A DNA stretch of 64,000 nucleotides from Lysinibacillus alkalisoli. Lineage in GTDB: Bacteria; Bacillota; Bacilli; Bacillales_A; Planococcaceae. Below the pieces are notes generated by a model. That model was not told the DNA's origin. It did no database searches and saw only the letters and a list, made by a program, of their open reading frames with translations. Location of the stretch: positions 124,001 through 188,000 of the forward strand of contig NZ_BMJT01000004.1 in assembly GCF_014643595.1 (NCBI RefSeq). Reading direction: 5' to 3'. A program made the position numbers and the translations under genes. Below are positions 34,339 through 47,794 of this stretch, one piece after another. How positions within the stretch are numbered: the first letter of the stretch is position 1; each line of letters starts with the position of its first letter.

Positions 34339-35907
34339 ATGAGCATGTTATTAGAGCCAAAAATGATTTTAACTATTGTATTAATGGGTACCATTGTCTA
34401 TATCACATATTTAACGAAAAAGAATACAACAGCATCTGATTTCTTTGTTGGGGGACGAAGTTTTGGATGGTTTATGAATGGTTCAGCTATTGGTGGCGAT
34501 TATTTAAGTGCTGCAACGTTTTTGGGGATTGCAGGTTTAACGTTTCAATTAGGATATGATGGCGCATATTATGCGTTTTGTTTCTCTATAGGTTTAACAT
34601 TATTAGCCATTTTTGTGGCGGGTCCATTGCGTAGATTTGGTGCTTTTACAGTAGCCGACTTTTTAGCTTATCGTTTTCATAGTCGACGTGCAAGATTAGC
34701 TGCTGTTGTTGTCGTGCTTGCAATCTCTGGTTTCTATGCAGCACCTCAACTATTAGGTGCCGCTCAAATTTTAAGTATGTTCTTTGGTACATCTTATGAA
34801 TTTGGTATTATCTTTACGTGTGTTGTTATGATTTTCTATGTGGGTATTGGTGGTATGAAGGGAACGACAATTAACCAAGCACTAGAACTATGGATTCGAT
34901 TGGGTGCCTTTCTTATTATGTTAATCGCTGCGATGTATAGCGGTTTACATTACGATAAAATACTATATGCGATTAATCACTTTGCAGGCCCGATTGAAGG
35001 GACATCACCATATGCGCTTGACGGCAGTAATATTGATTTTGATGGTAAAGCTTGGACAGGCACAGGGTTTTACTTCCCGACGTTTTGGCAAACCATTAGT
35101 ATGACAATAGGTTTAGCTTTAGGAACGATAGGCTTACCACATATTTTATTACGTTTTTACACGAATCCAAGTGCTAAAGCAGCACGAAAGTCAGCATTGA
35201 TGGCAATTGGTATTGCTAGTGTGTTCTTCTTCTTAGCCGTTTATTTAGGTGTTGTAGGTCGTGCAATTTTCTTAGCAGGGAATGCTACAGATGAAGTTAT
35301 GAAAGATTTAGTGTTAGGTGGTAATAACATGGTTATTCCATCAACCGCACAGGCGCTAGGTGGAGAATGGCTGCTTGGTTTAGTTATTGCAGGGGCTTTT
35401 GCGGCCGTATTCTCCAACTTATCTGGCTTGTTTATTACGAGCTCAGGTGCATTAGCACACGATTTATATGCCACCTTTATTAAAAAGAATAACATTTCGC
35501 AAAAGGAACGTGTTATTGCAGCGAAAGTAGCGATTGTAATTTTAGGTGTGTTGTATGGAGCGCTAGGTTTGTTGGTAAAAGACGCTTCTATTGGGCATCT
35601 GGTAGCATTAGCCTTTACTGTGGCAGCAAGTACCTTTACACCAATCTTTATTTTGGGTATTTGGTGGCGAGGTATGACGGAAAAAGGGGCGATTGCAGGT
35701 TTAATCATTGGTTTGCTTGTGTCCATGTGGTTTATCTTCTTGCCAGGTACACTACCAGAAGCCTTACAGTTTAAAATACCAGGTTTGATTACTGTACCAG
35801 TTGGTTTCTTATCAGTGATTATTGTGTCCTTATTAGACCGACAAGTACCGGCTGATGTAAATGAATTTATGAAAAAGGTACATGATAAAGGTTCGGAAAC
35901 AATTTAA
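34339..35907 (+). CDS. Sodium:solute symporter, acetate/monocarboxylate (ActP-like) type
   Basis: 522 residues with about 13 transmembrane segments. Family motifs: TASDFFVGGRSFGWFMNGSA near residues 31-50 and GDYLSAATFLG just after, where the Na+ site and substrate pocket begin, then GGMKGTTINQALELW and RFYTNPSAKAARKS. These match ActP/YwcA-type members of the SSS family, which import acetate or other short monocarboxylates with a cation. Pairing with a DUF485 gene supports this. It forms a two-gene unit divergent from an AraC-family gene and is not found here in B. subtilis. The substrate is inferred. Confidence 0.88.
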   Translation: MSMLLEPKMILTIVLMGTIVYITYLTKKNTTASDFFVGGRSFGWFMNGSAIGGDYLSAATFLGIAGLTFQLGYDGAYYAFCFSIGLTLLAIFVAGPLRRFGAFTVADFLAYRFHSRRARLAAVVVVLAISGFYAAPQLLGAAQILSMFFGTSYEFGIIFTCVVMIFYVGIGGMKGTTINQALELWIRLGAFLIMLIAAMYSGLHYDKILYAINHFAGPIEGTSPYALDGSNIDFDGKAWTGTGFYFPTFWQTISMTIGLALGTIGLPHILLRFYTNPSAKAARKSALMAIGIASVFFFLAVYLGVVGRAIFLAGNATDEVMKDLVLGGNNMVIPSTAQALGGEWLLGLVIAGAFAAVFSNLSGLFITSSGALAHDLYATFIKKNNISQKERVIAAKVAIVILGVLYGALGLLVKDASIGHLVALAFTVAASTFTPIFILGIWWRGMTEKGAIAGLIIGLLVSMWFIFLPGTLPEALQFKIPGLITVPVGFLSVIIVSLLDRQVPADVNEFMKKVHDKGSETI

Positions 35908-35921
35908 TAGCGATAATACGC

Positions 35922-35953
35922 AGACATTCACATTTTTTTGTGAATGTCTTTTG
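35922..35953 (+). terminator. Terminator after the symporter gene
   Basis: AGACATTCACA and TGTGAATGTCT form a perfect stem with a T-rich loop, followed by TTTGTT. Confidence 0.9.
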
Positions 35954-36018
35954 TTATGAGTGCGTATTTGTTGAAAAACTTGTATCATAGGTATAGCTAT
36001 TGTATTGGAGGTTTGTAT

Positions 36019-36498
36019 GTGTATAAATTTTATGGCATTGCCTTATTTGTCATTTTGCTAGATCAGTGGAGCAAATGGTTAATTGTTAAAAATATGGAGA
36101 TTGGTGAACGTATTATGATATGGGATCCATACTTTGCTATTTTGTCTCATCGCAATCGTGGAGCTGCATGGGGGATGTTAGAAGGAAAGATGATGTTCTT
36201 TACTATCGTTACAATTATTGTGATTGCGGCTGTTATTTACTTTTTCCATAAAGAAGCTAAAGGTAAATTCCCCTTACAAATTGGTTTAATGTTATTATTA
36301 GGCGGTGCCATTGGTAACTTTATTGATCGACTATTTAGAGGAGAGGTCGTAGATTTTGTAAGTGTATTAATCCCAGGCATTAACTATTATTTTCCGATTT
36401 TTAATATTGCAGATGCCGCGTTAACATTTGCTGTTATTATTTTAATTATTGGTATGTGGATCGATGAACGAAAACAGAAGAAACAGGTGAAATCATGA
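36019..36498 (+). CDS. lspA: Lipoprotein signal peptidase (signal peptidase II)
   Basis: 159 residues from a GTG at 36019, seven bases after GGAGG; in-frame ATGs further upstream lack a site and would add an odd leader. Four transmembrane segments. The catalytic aspartates are D103 in GNFIDR and D132 in FNIADAALT, with the NRGAAWG motif at 46-52. It cleaves diacylglyceryl-modified prolipoproteins, including the two OppA proteins in this window. A TTGTTG-18-TATAGC promoter lies just upstream (35968-35997). Its end overlaps the rluD-family gene by four bases. Confidence 0.95.
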   Translation: MYKFYGIALFVILLDQWSKWLIVKNMEIGERIMIWDPYFAILSHRNRGAAWGMLEGKMMFFTIVTIIVIAAVIYFFHKEAKGKFPLQIGLMLLLGGAIGNFIDRLFRGEVVDFVSVLIPGINYYFPIFNIADAALTFAVIILIIGMWIDERKQKKQVKS

Positions 36499-37406
36499 CA
36501 GTTGAAACAATTCAAATTACAGAAGAAGTAGCAGGTGAACGATTAGATAAGGCGTTAGCGATGCTACAGACGGAGTGGTCACGTACATTAGTGAGCTCAT
36601 GGATTGAAGATGGACGTATCACAATAAATGGGAATGTTCCAAAAGCAAAATATAAAGTGAAATTATTAGATCAAATCGTAGTAGACGTACCTGCGGAAGA
36701 AGATTTCACAATTTTACCACAAGATTTACAATTGCACATTGTCTATGAAGATGATGATGTTGCGGTCGTGTATAAACCAAAAGGTATGGTTGTGCATCCT
36801 GCACCAGGTCACCTATCGGATACATTGGTCAATGGTTTGTTACATCAAGTGAGCCCATTATCAGATTTAAATGGCGAGTTGCGTCCAGGTATTGTACATC
36901 GCATAGATAAAGATACATCAGGTCTATTAATGATTGCGAAAACAAATGTGGCACATGAAAATTTAGTACAACAGCTTGTGGATAAGACTGTAACACGTAA
37001 ATATAAGGCATTAGTTCATGGTCGCATAGCACATGATAAAGGAACAATTGATGCACCAATTGCACGTGATACGAGAGATCGTCAAAAGCAAGCAGTTGTA
37101 GATAATGGTAAACATGCTGTTACACATTTTAATGTATTAGAACGATTTGAAGAGTATACCTTGGTAGAGTGTCAGTTAGAAACAGGTCGCACACACCAAA
37201 TTCGTGTGCATATGAATTATATTGGTTTTCCATTGGTTGGCGATCCTAAATATGGACCAAAGAAGACAATGGATGTAGGTGGACAAGTCCTGCATGCAGG
37301 GGTTATTGGGTTTGTGCATCCCATTACCAATCAATATATCCAGTTTGAAGCGCCTTTACCAAAGGACTTTGAAGAAATCCTACAACAATTGCGAAATGAA
37401 GGTTGA
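36495..37406 (+). CDS. rluD: RluD-family 23S rRNA pseudouridine synthase (YlyB)
   Basis: 303 residues. An N-terminal S4 domain (about 12-60) precedes the pseudouridine synthase core, with the catalytic motif HRIDKDTSG (135-143, D138), VVYKPKGMVVHPAPGH (91-106) and QLETGRTHQIRVHM. It overlaps lspA by ATGA, as lspA-ylyB does in B. subtilis. The exact uridines modified (RluD sites in helix 69 are the family default) are inferred. Its stop codon lies within the -35 box of the pyr promoter. Confidence 0.93.
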   Translation: MTVETIQITEEVAGERLDKALAMLQTEWSRTLVSSWIEDGRITINGNVPKAKYKVKLLDQIVVDVPAEEDFTILPQDLQLHIVYEDDDVAVVYKPKGMVVHPAPGHLSDTLVNGLLHQVSPLSDLNGELRPGIVHRIDKDTSGLLMIAKTNVAHENLVQQLVDKTVTRKYKALVHGRIAHDKGTIDAPIARDTRDRQKQAVVDNGKHAVTHFNVLERFEEYTLVECQLETGRTHQIRVHMNYIGFPLVGDPKYGPKKTMDVGGQVLHAGVIGFVHPITNQYIQFEAPLPKDFEEILQQLRNEG

Positions 37407-37431
37407 CAATGTGTAGTAAGAAGTATAGACT
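37403..37431 (+). promoter_or_regulatory. pyr operon promoter
   Basis: TTGACA (37403-37408) overlaps the rluD stop; a -10 of TAGACT (37426-37431) is 17 bp away. The transcript would start just before the PyrR leader. Confidence 0.65.
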
Positions 37432-37459
37432 TAACGTCAGTAAACAAAACAACTAAATG

Positions 37460-38222
<763 letters not shown>

Positions 38223-38226
38223 CATC

Positions 38227-39510
38227 ATGGCAAGTAATGCTCGCTTAGACGTTAAAGATGTACCAAAACCATTGTCACTTATTACTTTAAGTGTACAACA
38301 TATGTTTGCCATGTTTGGCTCAACCATACTTGTACCAACATTAGTAAATTTAAGTCCTGCTATTGCGTTATTAACAAGTGGGATTGCAACCATTATCTTT
38401 TTATTAATTACACGATTTGAAGTGCCTGCTTACTTAGGTTCATCATTTGCTTTTATTACACCTATTATATTAGCGAGTAAAATTGATGGCCCAGGTAGCG
38501 CAATGATTGGTGCTATGGCTGTGGGGCTTGTGTATGGGATTGTGTCATTAATGATTTGGCGTACAGGCTATAAATGGTTAATGAAATTGATGCCACCTAT
38601 TGTTGTAGGGCCTGTGATCATGGTAATTGGTTTAGGCTTGTCAGGCACAGCTGTTAATATGGCTATGATGGTTAACGATGAATATAATTTATTACATTTT
38701 TCGGCAGCACTTGTGACCTTATTTACAGCGATTATTTTTACGGTATTTTTTAAAGGGATTTTAAGTACAATGCCTATCTTAATGGGGTTGATTGTGGGAT
38801 ATGTGTATGCTATGTTGATCGGCATTGTAGATTACTCTGCTATTGCTGAAGCAAAGATGTTTGAGATGCCACAATTTTTACTTCCAGGTGTAGATTATGA
38901 CTTTGTTGTGACAGGTAAACTGTTGCTCATCATGGTTCCTGTTGTATTAGTCACCATTTCAGAACATATTGGACATCAACTCGTATTAGGAAGAGTAGTC
39001 GACCGTAATTATTTAGAGAGTCCGGGTTTACATCGTTCACTGTTAGGTGATGGTATTGGAACCTTTATCAGTGCATTAATTGGAGGACCCCCAAAAACAA
39101 CATATGGCGAGAACATTGGTGTATTAGCTATTACACGTGTCTACAGTGTGTTTGTTATTCTAGGGGCAGCAGTTATTGCTATACTCTTATCTTTCTCAGG
39201 TAAAACGATGGCAGTCATTGCCACAATTCCGACATCTGTTTTAGGTGGCGTATCCATCCTATTATTTGGTATCATTGCTTCAAGTGGCTTACGTATGTTA
39301 ATAGAAAATAATATTGATTTTGGCGAAAGTAGAAACTTAGTAATTGCCTCTGTTGTTTTGATCATAGGGATTGGCGGGGCAAAGTTTGACTTAGGTATCG
39401 TATCACTAGAAGGTATGGCTTTAGCAGCTATTATTGGTGTTGTTTTAAATCTAGTGTTGCCAAAATCACCTTACACCAAACAAATAGAAGAGCAACGAAC
39501 AAAAGAATAG
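38227..39510 (+). CDS. pyrP: Uracil permease
   Basis: 427 residues, NCS2/UraA family, with about 12-14 transmembrane segments. The N-terminal QHMFAMFGSTILVPTLVNLSP stretch (split around residue 30) and the substrate motif SEHIGHQLVLG (about 241-251) with GGPPKTTYGENIGVLAIT identify a uracil transporter. It imports uracil with protons. It begins four bases after pyrR, so unlike in B. subtilis there is no attenuator between the two; both are read from the leader. Confidence 0.96.
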   Translation: MASNARLDVKDVPKPLSLITLSVQHMFAMFGSTILVPTLVNLSPAIALLTSGIATIIFLLITRFEVPAYLGSSFAFITPIILASKIDGPGSAMIGAMAVGLVYGIVSLMIWRTGYKWLMKLMPPIVVGPVIMVIGLGLSGTAVNMAMMVNDEYNLLHFSAALVTLFTAIIFTVFFKGILSTMPILMGLIVGYVYAMLIGIVDYSAIAEAKMFEMPQFLLPGVDYDFVVTGKLLLIMVPVVLVTISEHIGHQLVLGRVVDRNYLESPGLHRSLLGDGIGTFISALIGGPPKTTYGENIGVLAITRVYSVFVILGAAVIAILLSFSGKTMAVIATIPTSVLGGVSILLFGIIASSGLRMLIENNIDFGESRNLVIASVVLIIGIGGAKFDLGIVSLEGMALAAIIGVVLNLVLPKSPYTKQIEEQRTKE

Positions 39511-39650
39511 CAGTACCTTTTAACAGATTGTCCAGAGAGGCAAAAAAGGGGAACTTGGTAAACATGAGCAAGGCCTAATAGCTACAGCTCTGTCTTGCCA
39601 TGCCTCCCTATGCCTCGCAGTGATATAAGCGAGGCATTTTTTATTATAAA
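39511..39650 (+). promoter_or_regulatory. Second PyrR attenuator, between pyrP and pyrB
   Basis: CCTTTT (39516) pairs AAAAGG (39544), enclosing the conserved PyrR loop TCCAGAGAGG (39531-39540). The terminator is ATGCCTCGC/GCGAGGCAT plus a T run (39610-39644). GAGGCA in the PyrR hairpin is complementary to TGCCTC, present twice (near 39601 and 39611), giving the antiterminator. It allows separate control of the biosynthetic genes. Confidence 0.9.
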
Positions 39651-39673
39651 AAACAATTTGGAGGCAACCAATC

Positions 39674-40552
39674 ATGAAAAATTTATTGTCCATGGAGCAT
39701 TTAACCAATGACGAGATCATAGCAATCTTAGATCGCGCAGCACAATTTGAGGCTGGTGAAGTAACTACATTACAACGCTCTTATCATATTGCTAATTTAT
39801 TTTTTGAGCCAAGCACACGGACGAAAACAAGTTTTGAAATGGCAGAGCGCAATCTAGGTTGTACAGTAATCCCTTTTGATGCAGGCTTTTCAAGTGCCCT
39901 AAAAGGTGAAACGATGTATGACACTGTCAAAACATTAGAAATGATTGGTTTAGATGCTGTAGTGATACGGGCTAAAGAAGACGAGTATTATAATGAATTA
40001 TTAGAAGGTATTCATGTAGCGATAATTAATGCAGGTGATGGAGCAGGACAACATCCTTCTCAATCATTGCTTGATTTATATACAATAAAAAAAGAGTTTG
40101 GTAGTTTTGAAGGTTTGACTATTACGATTGCTGGTGACATTTCACATAGCCGTGTAGCAAAGTCAAACGCTATTGCATTAGAGCGTCTTGGTGCGAGTGT
40201 TCATTATTTATGTCCACCAGAGTGGGCAGGTAATTTTACAGCACATCATAATTGGGACGATTTAATAGAAGAAAGTGATGTCATTATGTTATTACGTGTG
40301 CAGCATGAGCGTCATAAAGTCAATAAAGACTTCTCTAAAGAGGGGTATCATGAGCAGTATGGCTTAACGCTAGCGCGTGAGAAACAAATGAAAGACGGTG
40401 CAATCATCATGCATCCAGCCCCAATTAACCGGGGTGTCGAAATTGATACTACATTAGTGGAGTGCGAGCGCTCACGCATTTTTGAGCAAGTGCAGAACGG
40501 AGTTTATGTTCGCATGGCAATTGTTGAAACACTTTTGAAAGGGAGAGAATAA
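39674..40552 (+). CDS. pyrB: Aspartate carbamoyltransferase catalytic chain
   Basis: 292 residues with TTGGAGG upstream. The carbamoyl phosphate motif PSTRTKTSF (46-54), [11 protein letters not shown] (about 129-139) and [11 protein letters not shown] (about 247-257) are intact. It joins carbamoyl phosphate and aspartate in the first committed pyrimidine step. No regulatory pyrI subunit is present, as in other Firmicutes. It is the first gene after the second attenuator, two bases upstream of pyrC. Confidence 0.98.
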   Translation: MKNLLSMEHLTNDEIIAILDRAAQFEAGEVTTLQRSYHIANLFFEPSTRTKTSFEMAERNLGCTVIPFDAGFSSALKGETMYDTVKTLEMIGLDAVVIRAKEDEYYNELLEGIHVAIINAGDGAGQHPSQSLLDLYTIKKEFGSFEGLTITIAGDISHSRVAKSNAIALERLGASVHYLCPPEWAGNFTAHHNWDDLIEESDVIMLLRVQHERHKVNKDFSKEGYHEQYGLTLAREKQMKDGAIIMHPAPINRGVEIDTTLVECERSRIFEQVQNGVYVRMAIVETLLKGRE

Positions 40553-40553
40553 A

Positions 40554-41831
40554 ATGAAAACAGTTATTCAAAATGTCAAAATGTTAAACGAGCAAGGGGA
40601 ACTAATCGACACAAGCGTGGCGATTGAGGCGGGTAAGATTGCTAAAATCGGAGACGTACAAACGGAAGGTGCTAACGTGATTGACGGTAAGGGTAACTTA
40701 CTAGCACCAGGTTTTGTCGATGTACATGTTCACTTACGCGAGCCAGGCGGCGAAAAGAAAGAAACGATTGCAACAGGTACAGCATCAGCAGCAAAGGGTG
40801 GTTATACTACAGTGTGCTCAATGCCCAATACACGTCCAGTACCAGACACAGTAGAAAATCTTGAGCTTGTGAATACATTAATTAAAGATAACGCTAAAAT
40901 TCGCGTATTACCTTATGCGTCATTAACAGTCCGTCAAGCAGGCAAAGAACGTACAGATTTAGCTGCTTTAAAAGAACATGGTGCATTTGCTTTCACAGAT
41001 GATGGTGTAGGTGTACAAACAGCTGCGACAATGTTTGAGTGTATGCAGGATGCTGCTAAACTTAATATGGCAGTAGTTGCACACTGTGAAGATAACTCAT
41101 TAATTTACGGTGGTGTCATGCATGAAGGTAAGCGCAATAAGGAGCTTGGGTTAAAAGGGATTCCTTCTGTCTGTGAATCAGTGCATATCGCACGTGATAT
41201 TTTACTTGCAGAAGCAGCGGGCGCACACTACCATGTTTGTCACGTATCAACAAAAGAGTCCGTACGCGTTATCCGTGATGCTAAAAAAGCGGGTGTAAAA
41301 GTAACAGCTGAAGTAACACCGCATCATTTATTACTATGTGAAGATGATATTCCTTCCGATGATGCAAACTGGAAAATGAATCCACCATTACGTGGAGCAG
41401 AAGATTTACAAGCATTACGTGAGGGTTTATTAGATGGCACAATCGACTGCATCGCAACTGATCATGCGCCACATACAGAAGAAGAAAAATCAAATGGTAT
41501 GAGTGAAGCACCATTTGGCATTCACGGCTTTGAAATTGCATTCCCACTACTATACACACGCTTTGTGAAAACAGGTGAGTGGACATTAAAACAACTGATT
41601 GATTGGATGACGATTAAACCATCGCAAGTATTCGATCTACCATATGGTGCTTTAAAGGTTGGCGCATCAGCAGATTGCGTATTAATTGATTTAACAAAAG
41701 AGCAAGCAATCGACCGTGAAACATTCGTTTCTAAAGGCAAGAACACACCATTTAATACGAAGGTAGTACAAGCATGGCCAGTAATGACAATTTTTGAAGG
41801 CGAGATTGTATATCAGGAGGACGCACAATGA
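40554..41831 (+). CDS. pyrC: Dihydroorotase
   Basis: 425 residues, class I dihydroorotase. Metal ligands H58 and H60 in [10 protein letters not shown] (56-65), the HCEDNSLI segment, [10 protein letters not shown] and the late [11 protein letters not shown] motif (Asp near residue 303) are present. It cyclises carbamoyl-aspartate to dihydroorotate. The stop overlaps the pyrAA start (ATGA), indicating coupled translation. Confidence 0.98.
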   Translation: MKTVIQNVKMLNEQGELIDTSVAIEAGKIAKIGDVQTEGANVIDGKGNLLAPGFVDVHVHLREPGGEKKETIATGTASAAKGGYTTVCSMPNTRPVPDTVENLELVNTLIKDNAKIRVLPYASLTVRQAGKERTDLAALKEHGAFAFTDDGVGVQTAATMFECMQDAAKLNMAVVAHCEDNSLIYGGVMHEGKRNKELGLKGIPSVCESVHIARDILLAEAAGAHYHVCHVSTKESVRVIRDAKKAGVKVTAEVTPHHLLLCEDDIPSDDANWKMNPPLRGAEDLQALREGLLDGTIDCIATDHAPHTEEEKSNGMSEAPFGIHGFEIAFPLLYTRFVKTGEWTLKQLIDWMTIKPSQVFDLPYGALKVGASADCVLIDLTKEQAIDRETFVSKGKNTPFNTKVVQAWPVMTIFEGEIVYQEDAQ

Positions 41832-42928
41832 AAACACGTATGTTGATTTTAGAAGATGGCACAGTATTTAAAGGGCAAGCATTTGGCAGTGAAGCTGCTT
41901 CACAAGGTGAGGTCGTATTTACAACAGGTATGACAGGTTACCAAGAAGCGATAACAGACCCTTCATTTTATGGGCAAATTGTAACATTAACTTACCCTTT
42001 GATCGGAAATTACGGTATTAATCGTGATGATTTTGAAGGTATTACACCACAAATTCGTGGTTTAGTTGTGCGTGAATTAGCGAAATCACCTTCAAACTTT
42101 AGAGTGGATGAAACGTTAGATAATTATTTGATTTCTAAAGACATTCCAGGAATTGAAGGTATTGACACACGCAAACTAACACGTATTATTCGTAAGCAAG
42201 GTACTGTGCGAGCTTTATTAACAGCAGCAGATGAAGATGTCAATATCGAAGAATATGTGGCTAAGTTACAACAAACCCCACTAATTTCCGACCATGTAGC
42301 ACAAGTTTCGCCAAAAGCGGCTTACCCAAGTCCAGGGCGTGGTATGCGTGTCGTTGTGATTGACTATGGCATGAAGCATGGTATTTTACGTGAGTTAAAT
42401 AAGCGTGATTGTGATGTACTAGTAGTTCCGTATCATACAACAGCACAAGAGATTTTAGCTTGGCATCCAGATGGTATTTTATTATCAAATGGCCCAGGTA
42501 ACCCAATGGATATCCCACAATCTGTGGAGACCGTAAAATCGCTAATTGGTCAAGTGCCAATGTTTGGCATTTGCTTAGGGCACCAAGTATTATCATTAGC
42601 AAGTGGTGCTACGTCATTTAAATTGGACTTTGGTCACCGTGGTGGCAATCACCCTGTCAAATCATTAGCGACAGGTCGTACAGAATTAACATCACAAAAT
42701 CATAGTTATGCCATTGATGATGCTTCATTAGTAAATACAGAACTAGAAGTGACGCATGTAGCATTAAATGATGGCACAGTTGAAGGTGTGAAGCATAAAA
42801 GGTATCCGATCTTCTCTGTGCAATTCCATCCGGAAGGTTCACCAGGCCCAGAAGATTCAAACCATTTATTTGATGACTTTATTGCACTAATGGAAAAAGA
42901 AGCAGAAAAGGGGAAACAACATGCCTAA
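41828..42928 (+). CDS. pyrAA: Carbamoyl phosphate synthase small (glutaminase) subunit, pyrimidine-specific
   Basis: 366 residues with AGGAGG upstream inside pyrC. The class I glutaminase triad is C249 in GICLGHQ, H334 and E336 in FHPEG. It releases ammonia from glutamine for PyrAB. It overlaps pyrAB by eight bases. Location in the pyr operon marks it as the pyrimidine-regulated enzyme. Confidence 0.98.
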   Translation: MKTRMLILEDGTVFKGQAFGSEAASQGEVVFTTGMTGYQEAITDPSFYGQIVTLTYPLIGNYGINRDDFEGITPQIRGLVVRELAKSPSNFRVDETLDNYLISKDIPGIEGIDTRKLTRIIRKQGTVRALLTAADEDVNIEEYVAKLQQTPLISDHVAQVSPKAAYPSPGRGMRVVVIDYGMKHGILRELNKRDCDVLVVPYHTTAQEILAWHPDGILLSNGPGNPMDIPQSVETVKSLIGQVPMFGICLGHQVLSLASGATSFKLDFGHRGGNHPVKSLATGRTELTSQNHSYAIDDASLVNTELEVTHVALNDGTVEGVKHKRYPIFSVQFHPEGSPGPEDSNHLFDDFIALMEKEAEKGKQHA

Positions 42929-45900
42929 ACGTACAGATATTAAAACGATTTTAGTTATTGGTTCAGGTCCAATTGTTATTGGTCAAGCAGCAGAATTTGA
43001 CTATGCAGGAACGCAAGCTTGTCTTTCATTAAAAGAGGAAGGCTATCGCGTAATTTTAATTAACTCGAACCCAGCAACAATTATGACAGATACAGAAATT
43101 GCAGATAAAGTTTATATTGAGCCAATTTCTTTAGAGTTTGTATCTCGTATTATTCGCAAAGAGCGCCCCGATGCTCTCTTACCAACATTAGGTGGTCAGA
43201 CAGGTTTGAATATGGCAATTGAGTTAGATGAGTCAGGCATTTTAGAAGAACTAAATGTTGAGATTTTAGGAACAAAACTAGATGCTATTCATAAAGCAGA
43301 AGACCGTGATTTATTCCGTAATTTAATGTATGAGTTAGGTGCACCTGTGCCAGAATCAGATATTATTCATAATCTGCAAGAAGCTTATGCTTTTGTGGAG
43401 CGTATTGGTTATCCCGTTATTGTGCGTCCTGCCTTTACACTTGGCGGCACAGGAGGAGGGATTTGCTATAATGAGCAAGATTTAGAGGAGATTGTAGCAT
43501 CTGGATTAAAATATTCACCTGTAACACAATGTTTATTAGAGAAGTCTATTGCAGGTTATAAAGAGATTGAGTACGAAGTAATGCGTGACTCTGCTGATAA
43601 CGCTATTGTGGTATGTAATATGGAGAATGTTGACCCTGTAGGTATTCATACAGGTGATTCGATTGTTGTAGCGCCTGTACAAACATTAACAGATCGTGAA
43701 AACCAAATGCTACGTAATATCTCACTTGATATTATTCGCGCTTTAAAAATTGAAGGCGGCTGTAACGTTCAGCTTGCTCTAGACCCATATAGCTTCCAAT
43801 ATTATGTGATTGAAGTGAACCCGCGTGTGTCACGTTCGTCAGCTTTAGCTTCTAAAGCAACAGGTTATCCGATTGCAAAATTAGCAGCCAAAATTGCAGT
43901 AGGTTTAACATTAGATGAGATTGTTAATCCGGTAACCCAGTCCACATATGCGTGTTTCGAACCAGCACTTGATTATGTTGTAGCTAAAATTCCGCGTTGG
44001 CCATTTGATAAATTTGAGTCGGCTAAACGTAACTTAGGCACTCAAATGAAAGCAACAGGCGAGGTTATGGCATTAGGTCGTAACTTTGAAGAGGCTATGT
44101 TAAAAGCAGTACGTTCATTAGAAACAGGTCAGTACCATTTAGAGTTGAAAAATGGTGCGGAGCATGACGATGCATGGATTGAAAAACGCATTCGCAAAGC
44201 TGGCGATGAGCGCCTATTCTTCATCGGTGAAGCATTGCGTAGAGGTGTAACAATTGAACAAATTCATGAGTGGTCAGCGATTGATTTATTCTTCTTAGAT
44301 AAGTTTGCAAAAATCGTGAAAATGGAAGAGAAGTTAGCTGCAAACAAACAAAATAAAGATATACTTTATGAAGCAAAGCGTATTGGTTATGCAGACCGTA
44401 AAGTAGCTGAATTATGGGATGTAACGGAACAAGAAGTGTATGATTTCCGTAAGCAACATGGCATTGTACCTGTATATAAAATGGTAGATACATGTGCGGG
44501 TGAGTTTGAATCAAACACGCCATACTTCTATGGTTCATATGAGGAGGAGAATGAATCTATTAAAACGGATAAAGAATCCGTTATTGTATTAGGTTCAGGC
44601 CCAATTCGCATTGGACAAGGTGTGGAATTTGATTATGCTACGGTGCATTCTGTATGGGCAATCAAAGAAGCTGGGTACGAGGCAATTATTGTTAACTCGA
44701 ATCCTGAGACTGTATCAACAGACTTCTCGATTTCAGATAAATTATACTTTGAGCCATTAACAATTGAAGATGTGATGCACATTATTGATTTAGAACAACC
44801 AAAAGGTGTTGTCGTTCAATTTGGTGGGCAAACAGCGATTAATCTAGCTGACAAACTAGAAGCTAACGGCGTTAAGATTTTAGGTACAACATTGGAAGAC
44901 ATTGATCGTGCAGAAAATCGTGACAAATTTGAACAAGCATTACATGAGATTGGTATTCCACAACCTTTAGGTAAAACAGCTATTTCAACGGATGAAGCAT
45001 TAGCAATTGGTCAAGAGATTGGTTTCCCTGTATTAGTGCGACCATCATATGTTCTTGGTGGGCGAGCTATGGAAATTGTTTATAACACAGAGGAATTAAA
45101 GCATTATATGGAACATGCGGTTGAAGCATCACCCGACCACCCTGTGTTAATTGACCGTTATTTAACAGGGAATGAAATCGAAGTCGATGCGATTTGTGAT
45201 GGGGAGAATGTATTGATTCCAGGTATTATGGAACATATCGAGCGCGCTGGTGTTCACTCTGGTGACTCTATCTCTGTATATCCACCACAAAAATTAACAC
45301 AACAACAAGTCGATACATTAGTAGATTACACGACACGTTTAGCGCGAGGTTTAGGCATTGTTGGTTTAATGAATATTCAGTACGTTATTTCAGATGGTGA
45401 GGTATATGTGATTGAGGTAAATCCACGCTCAAGTCGTACAGTACCATTCTTGAGTAAGATTACTAACATTCCTATGGCTAATATCGCAACAAAAGCGATT
45501 TTAGGACAATCTATTGTGGCGCAAGGTTATCCAACAGGTTTAGCGCCAGAACAAAAAGGTGTATTCGTTAAAGTGCCAGTATTTAGTTTTGCTAAGTTGC
45601 GTCGTGTAGACATTACATTAGGGCCTGAAATGAAATCAACAGGAGAAGTTATGGGTAAAGACGCTACGTTAGAAAAAGCATTGTATAAAGGACTAGTGGC
45701 AGCTGGCATGGAAATTCAAACGCATGGCTCTGTATTATTCACAGTATCAGATAAGGATAAAGAAGAGGCAACAGCTTTGGCAAAACGTTTCTCAACAGTT
45801 GGTTACCGTATTTTGGCTACAGAAGGTACAGCTCAAACATTTGAAGAGGCTGGAATTCGCACAGACATCGTAGAGAAAATTGGTGCGCAAGGACAAACGT

Positions 45901-46115
45901 TACTTGATGTTATTCAAAATGGTGAAGCTCAATTAGTGATTAATACTTTAACTAAAGGGAAACAACCAGCTCGTGACGGTTTCCGAATTCGTCGTGAGTC
46001 TGTAGAGAATGGTGTACCTTGCCTAACGTCATTAGATACAGCAGAAGCTATGTTGCGCGTGATTGAATCCATCACATTTACAGCAGAAGAAATGCCAAAA
46101 GCGGAGGTAAAATAA
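42921..46115 (+). CDS. pyrAB: Carbamoyl phosphate synthase large subunit
   Basis: 1064 residues with two homologous ATP-grasp halves (about 1-545 and 546-930) and a C-terminal MGS-like regulatory domain (about 935-1064). Each half begins with a GSGP-IGQ-EFDYA motif ([20 protein letters not shown] split; [20 protein letters not shown] split) and contains a VRPAFTLGG or VRPSYVLGG glycine loop. It makes carbamoyl phosphate from bicarbonate, ammonia and two ATP, with allosteric control at the C-terminus. The next gene follows without a gap. Confidence 0.98.
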   Translation: MPKRTDIKTILVIGSGPIVIGQAAEFDYAGTQACLSLKEEGYRVILINSNPATIMTDTEIADKVYIEPISLEFVSRIIRKERPDALLPTLGGQTGLNMAIELDESGILEELNVEILGTKLDAIHKAEDRDLFRNLMYELGAPVPESDIIHNLQEAYAFVERIGYPVIVRPAFTLGGTGGGICYNEQDLEEIVASGLKYSPVTQCLLEKSIAGYKEIEYEVMRDSADNAIVVCNMENVDPVGIHTGDSIVVAPVQTLTDRENQMLRNISLDIIRALKIEGGCNVQLALDPYSFQYYVIEVNPRVSRSSALASKATGYPIAKLAAKIAVGLTLDEIVNPVTQSTYACFEPALDYVVAKIPRWPFDKFESAKRNLGTQMKATGEVMALGRNFEEAMLKAVRSLETGQYHLELKNGAEHDDAWIEKRIRKAGDERLFFIGEALRRGVTIEQIHEWSAIDLFFLDKFAKIVKMEEKLAANKQNKDILYEAKRIGYADRKVAELWDVTEQEVYDFRKQHGIVPVYKMVDTCAGEFESNTPYFYGSYEEENESIKTDKESVIVLGSGPIRIGQGVEFDYATVHSVWAIKEAGYEAIIVNSNPETVSTDFSISDKLYFEPLTIEDVMHIIDLEQPKGVVVQFGGQTAINLADKLEANGVKILGTTLEDIDRAENRDKFEQALHEIGIPQPLGKTAISTDEALAIGQEIGFPVLVRPSYVLGGRAMEIVYNTEELKHYMEHAVEASPDHPVLIDRYLTGNEIEVDAICDGENVLIPGIMEHIERAGVHSGDSISVYPPQKLTQQQVDTLVDYTTRLARGLGIVGLMNIQYVISDGEVYVIEVNPRSSRTVPFLSKITNIPMANIATKAILGQSIVAQGYPTGLAPEQKGVFVKVPVFSFAKLRRVDITLGPEMKSTGEVMGKDATLEKALYKGLVAAGMEIQTHGSVLFTVSDKDKEEATALAKRFSTVGYRILATEGTAQTFEEAGIRTDIVEKIGAQGQTLLDVIQNGEAQLVINTLTKGKQPARDGFRIRRESVENGVPCLTSLDTAEAMLRVIESITFTAEEMPKAEVK

Positions 46116-47793
<1,678 letters not shown>

Positions 47794-47794
<1 letters not shown>

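Noticed and set aside
35241-35726. A 161-codon reverse-strand open frame inside the symporter gene
   Set aside because: It is a shadow of the membrane-protein coding frame, with no start signal or recognisable domain.
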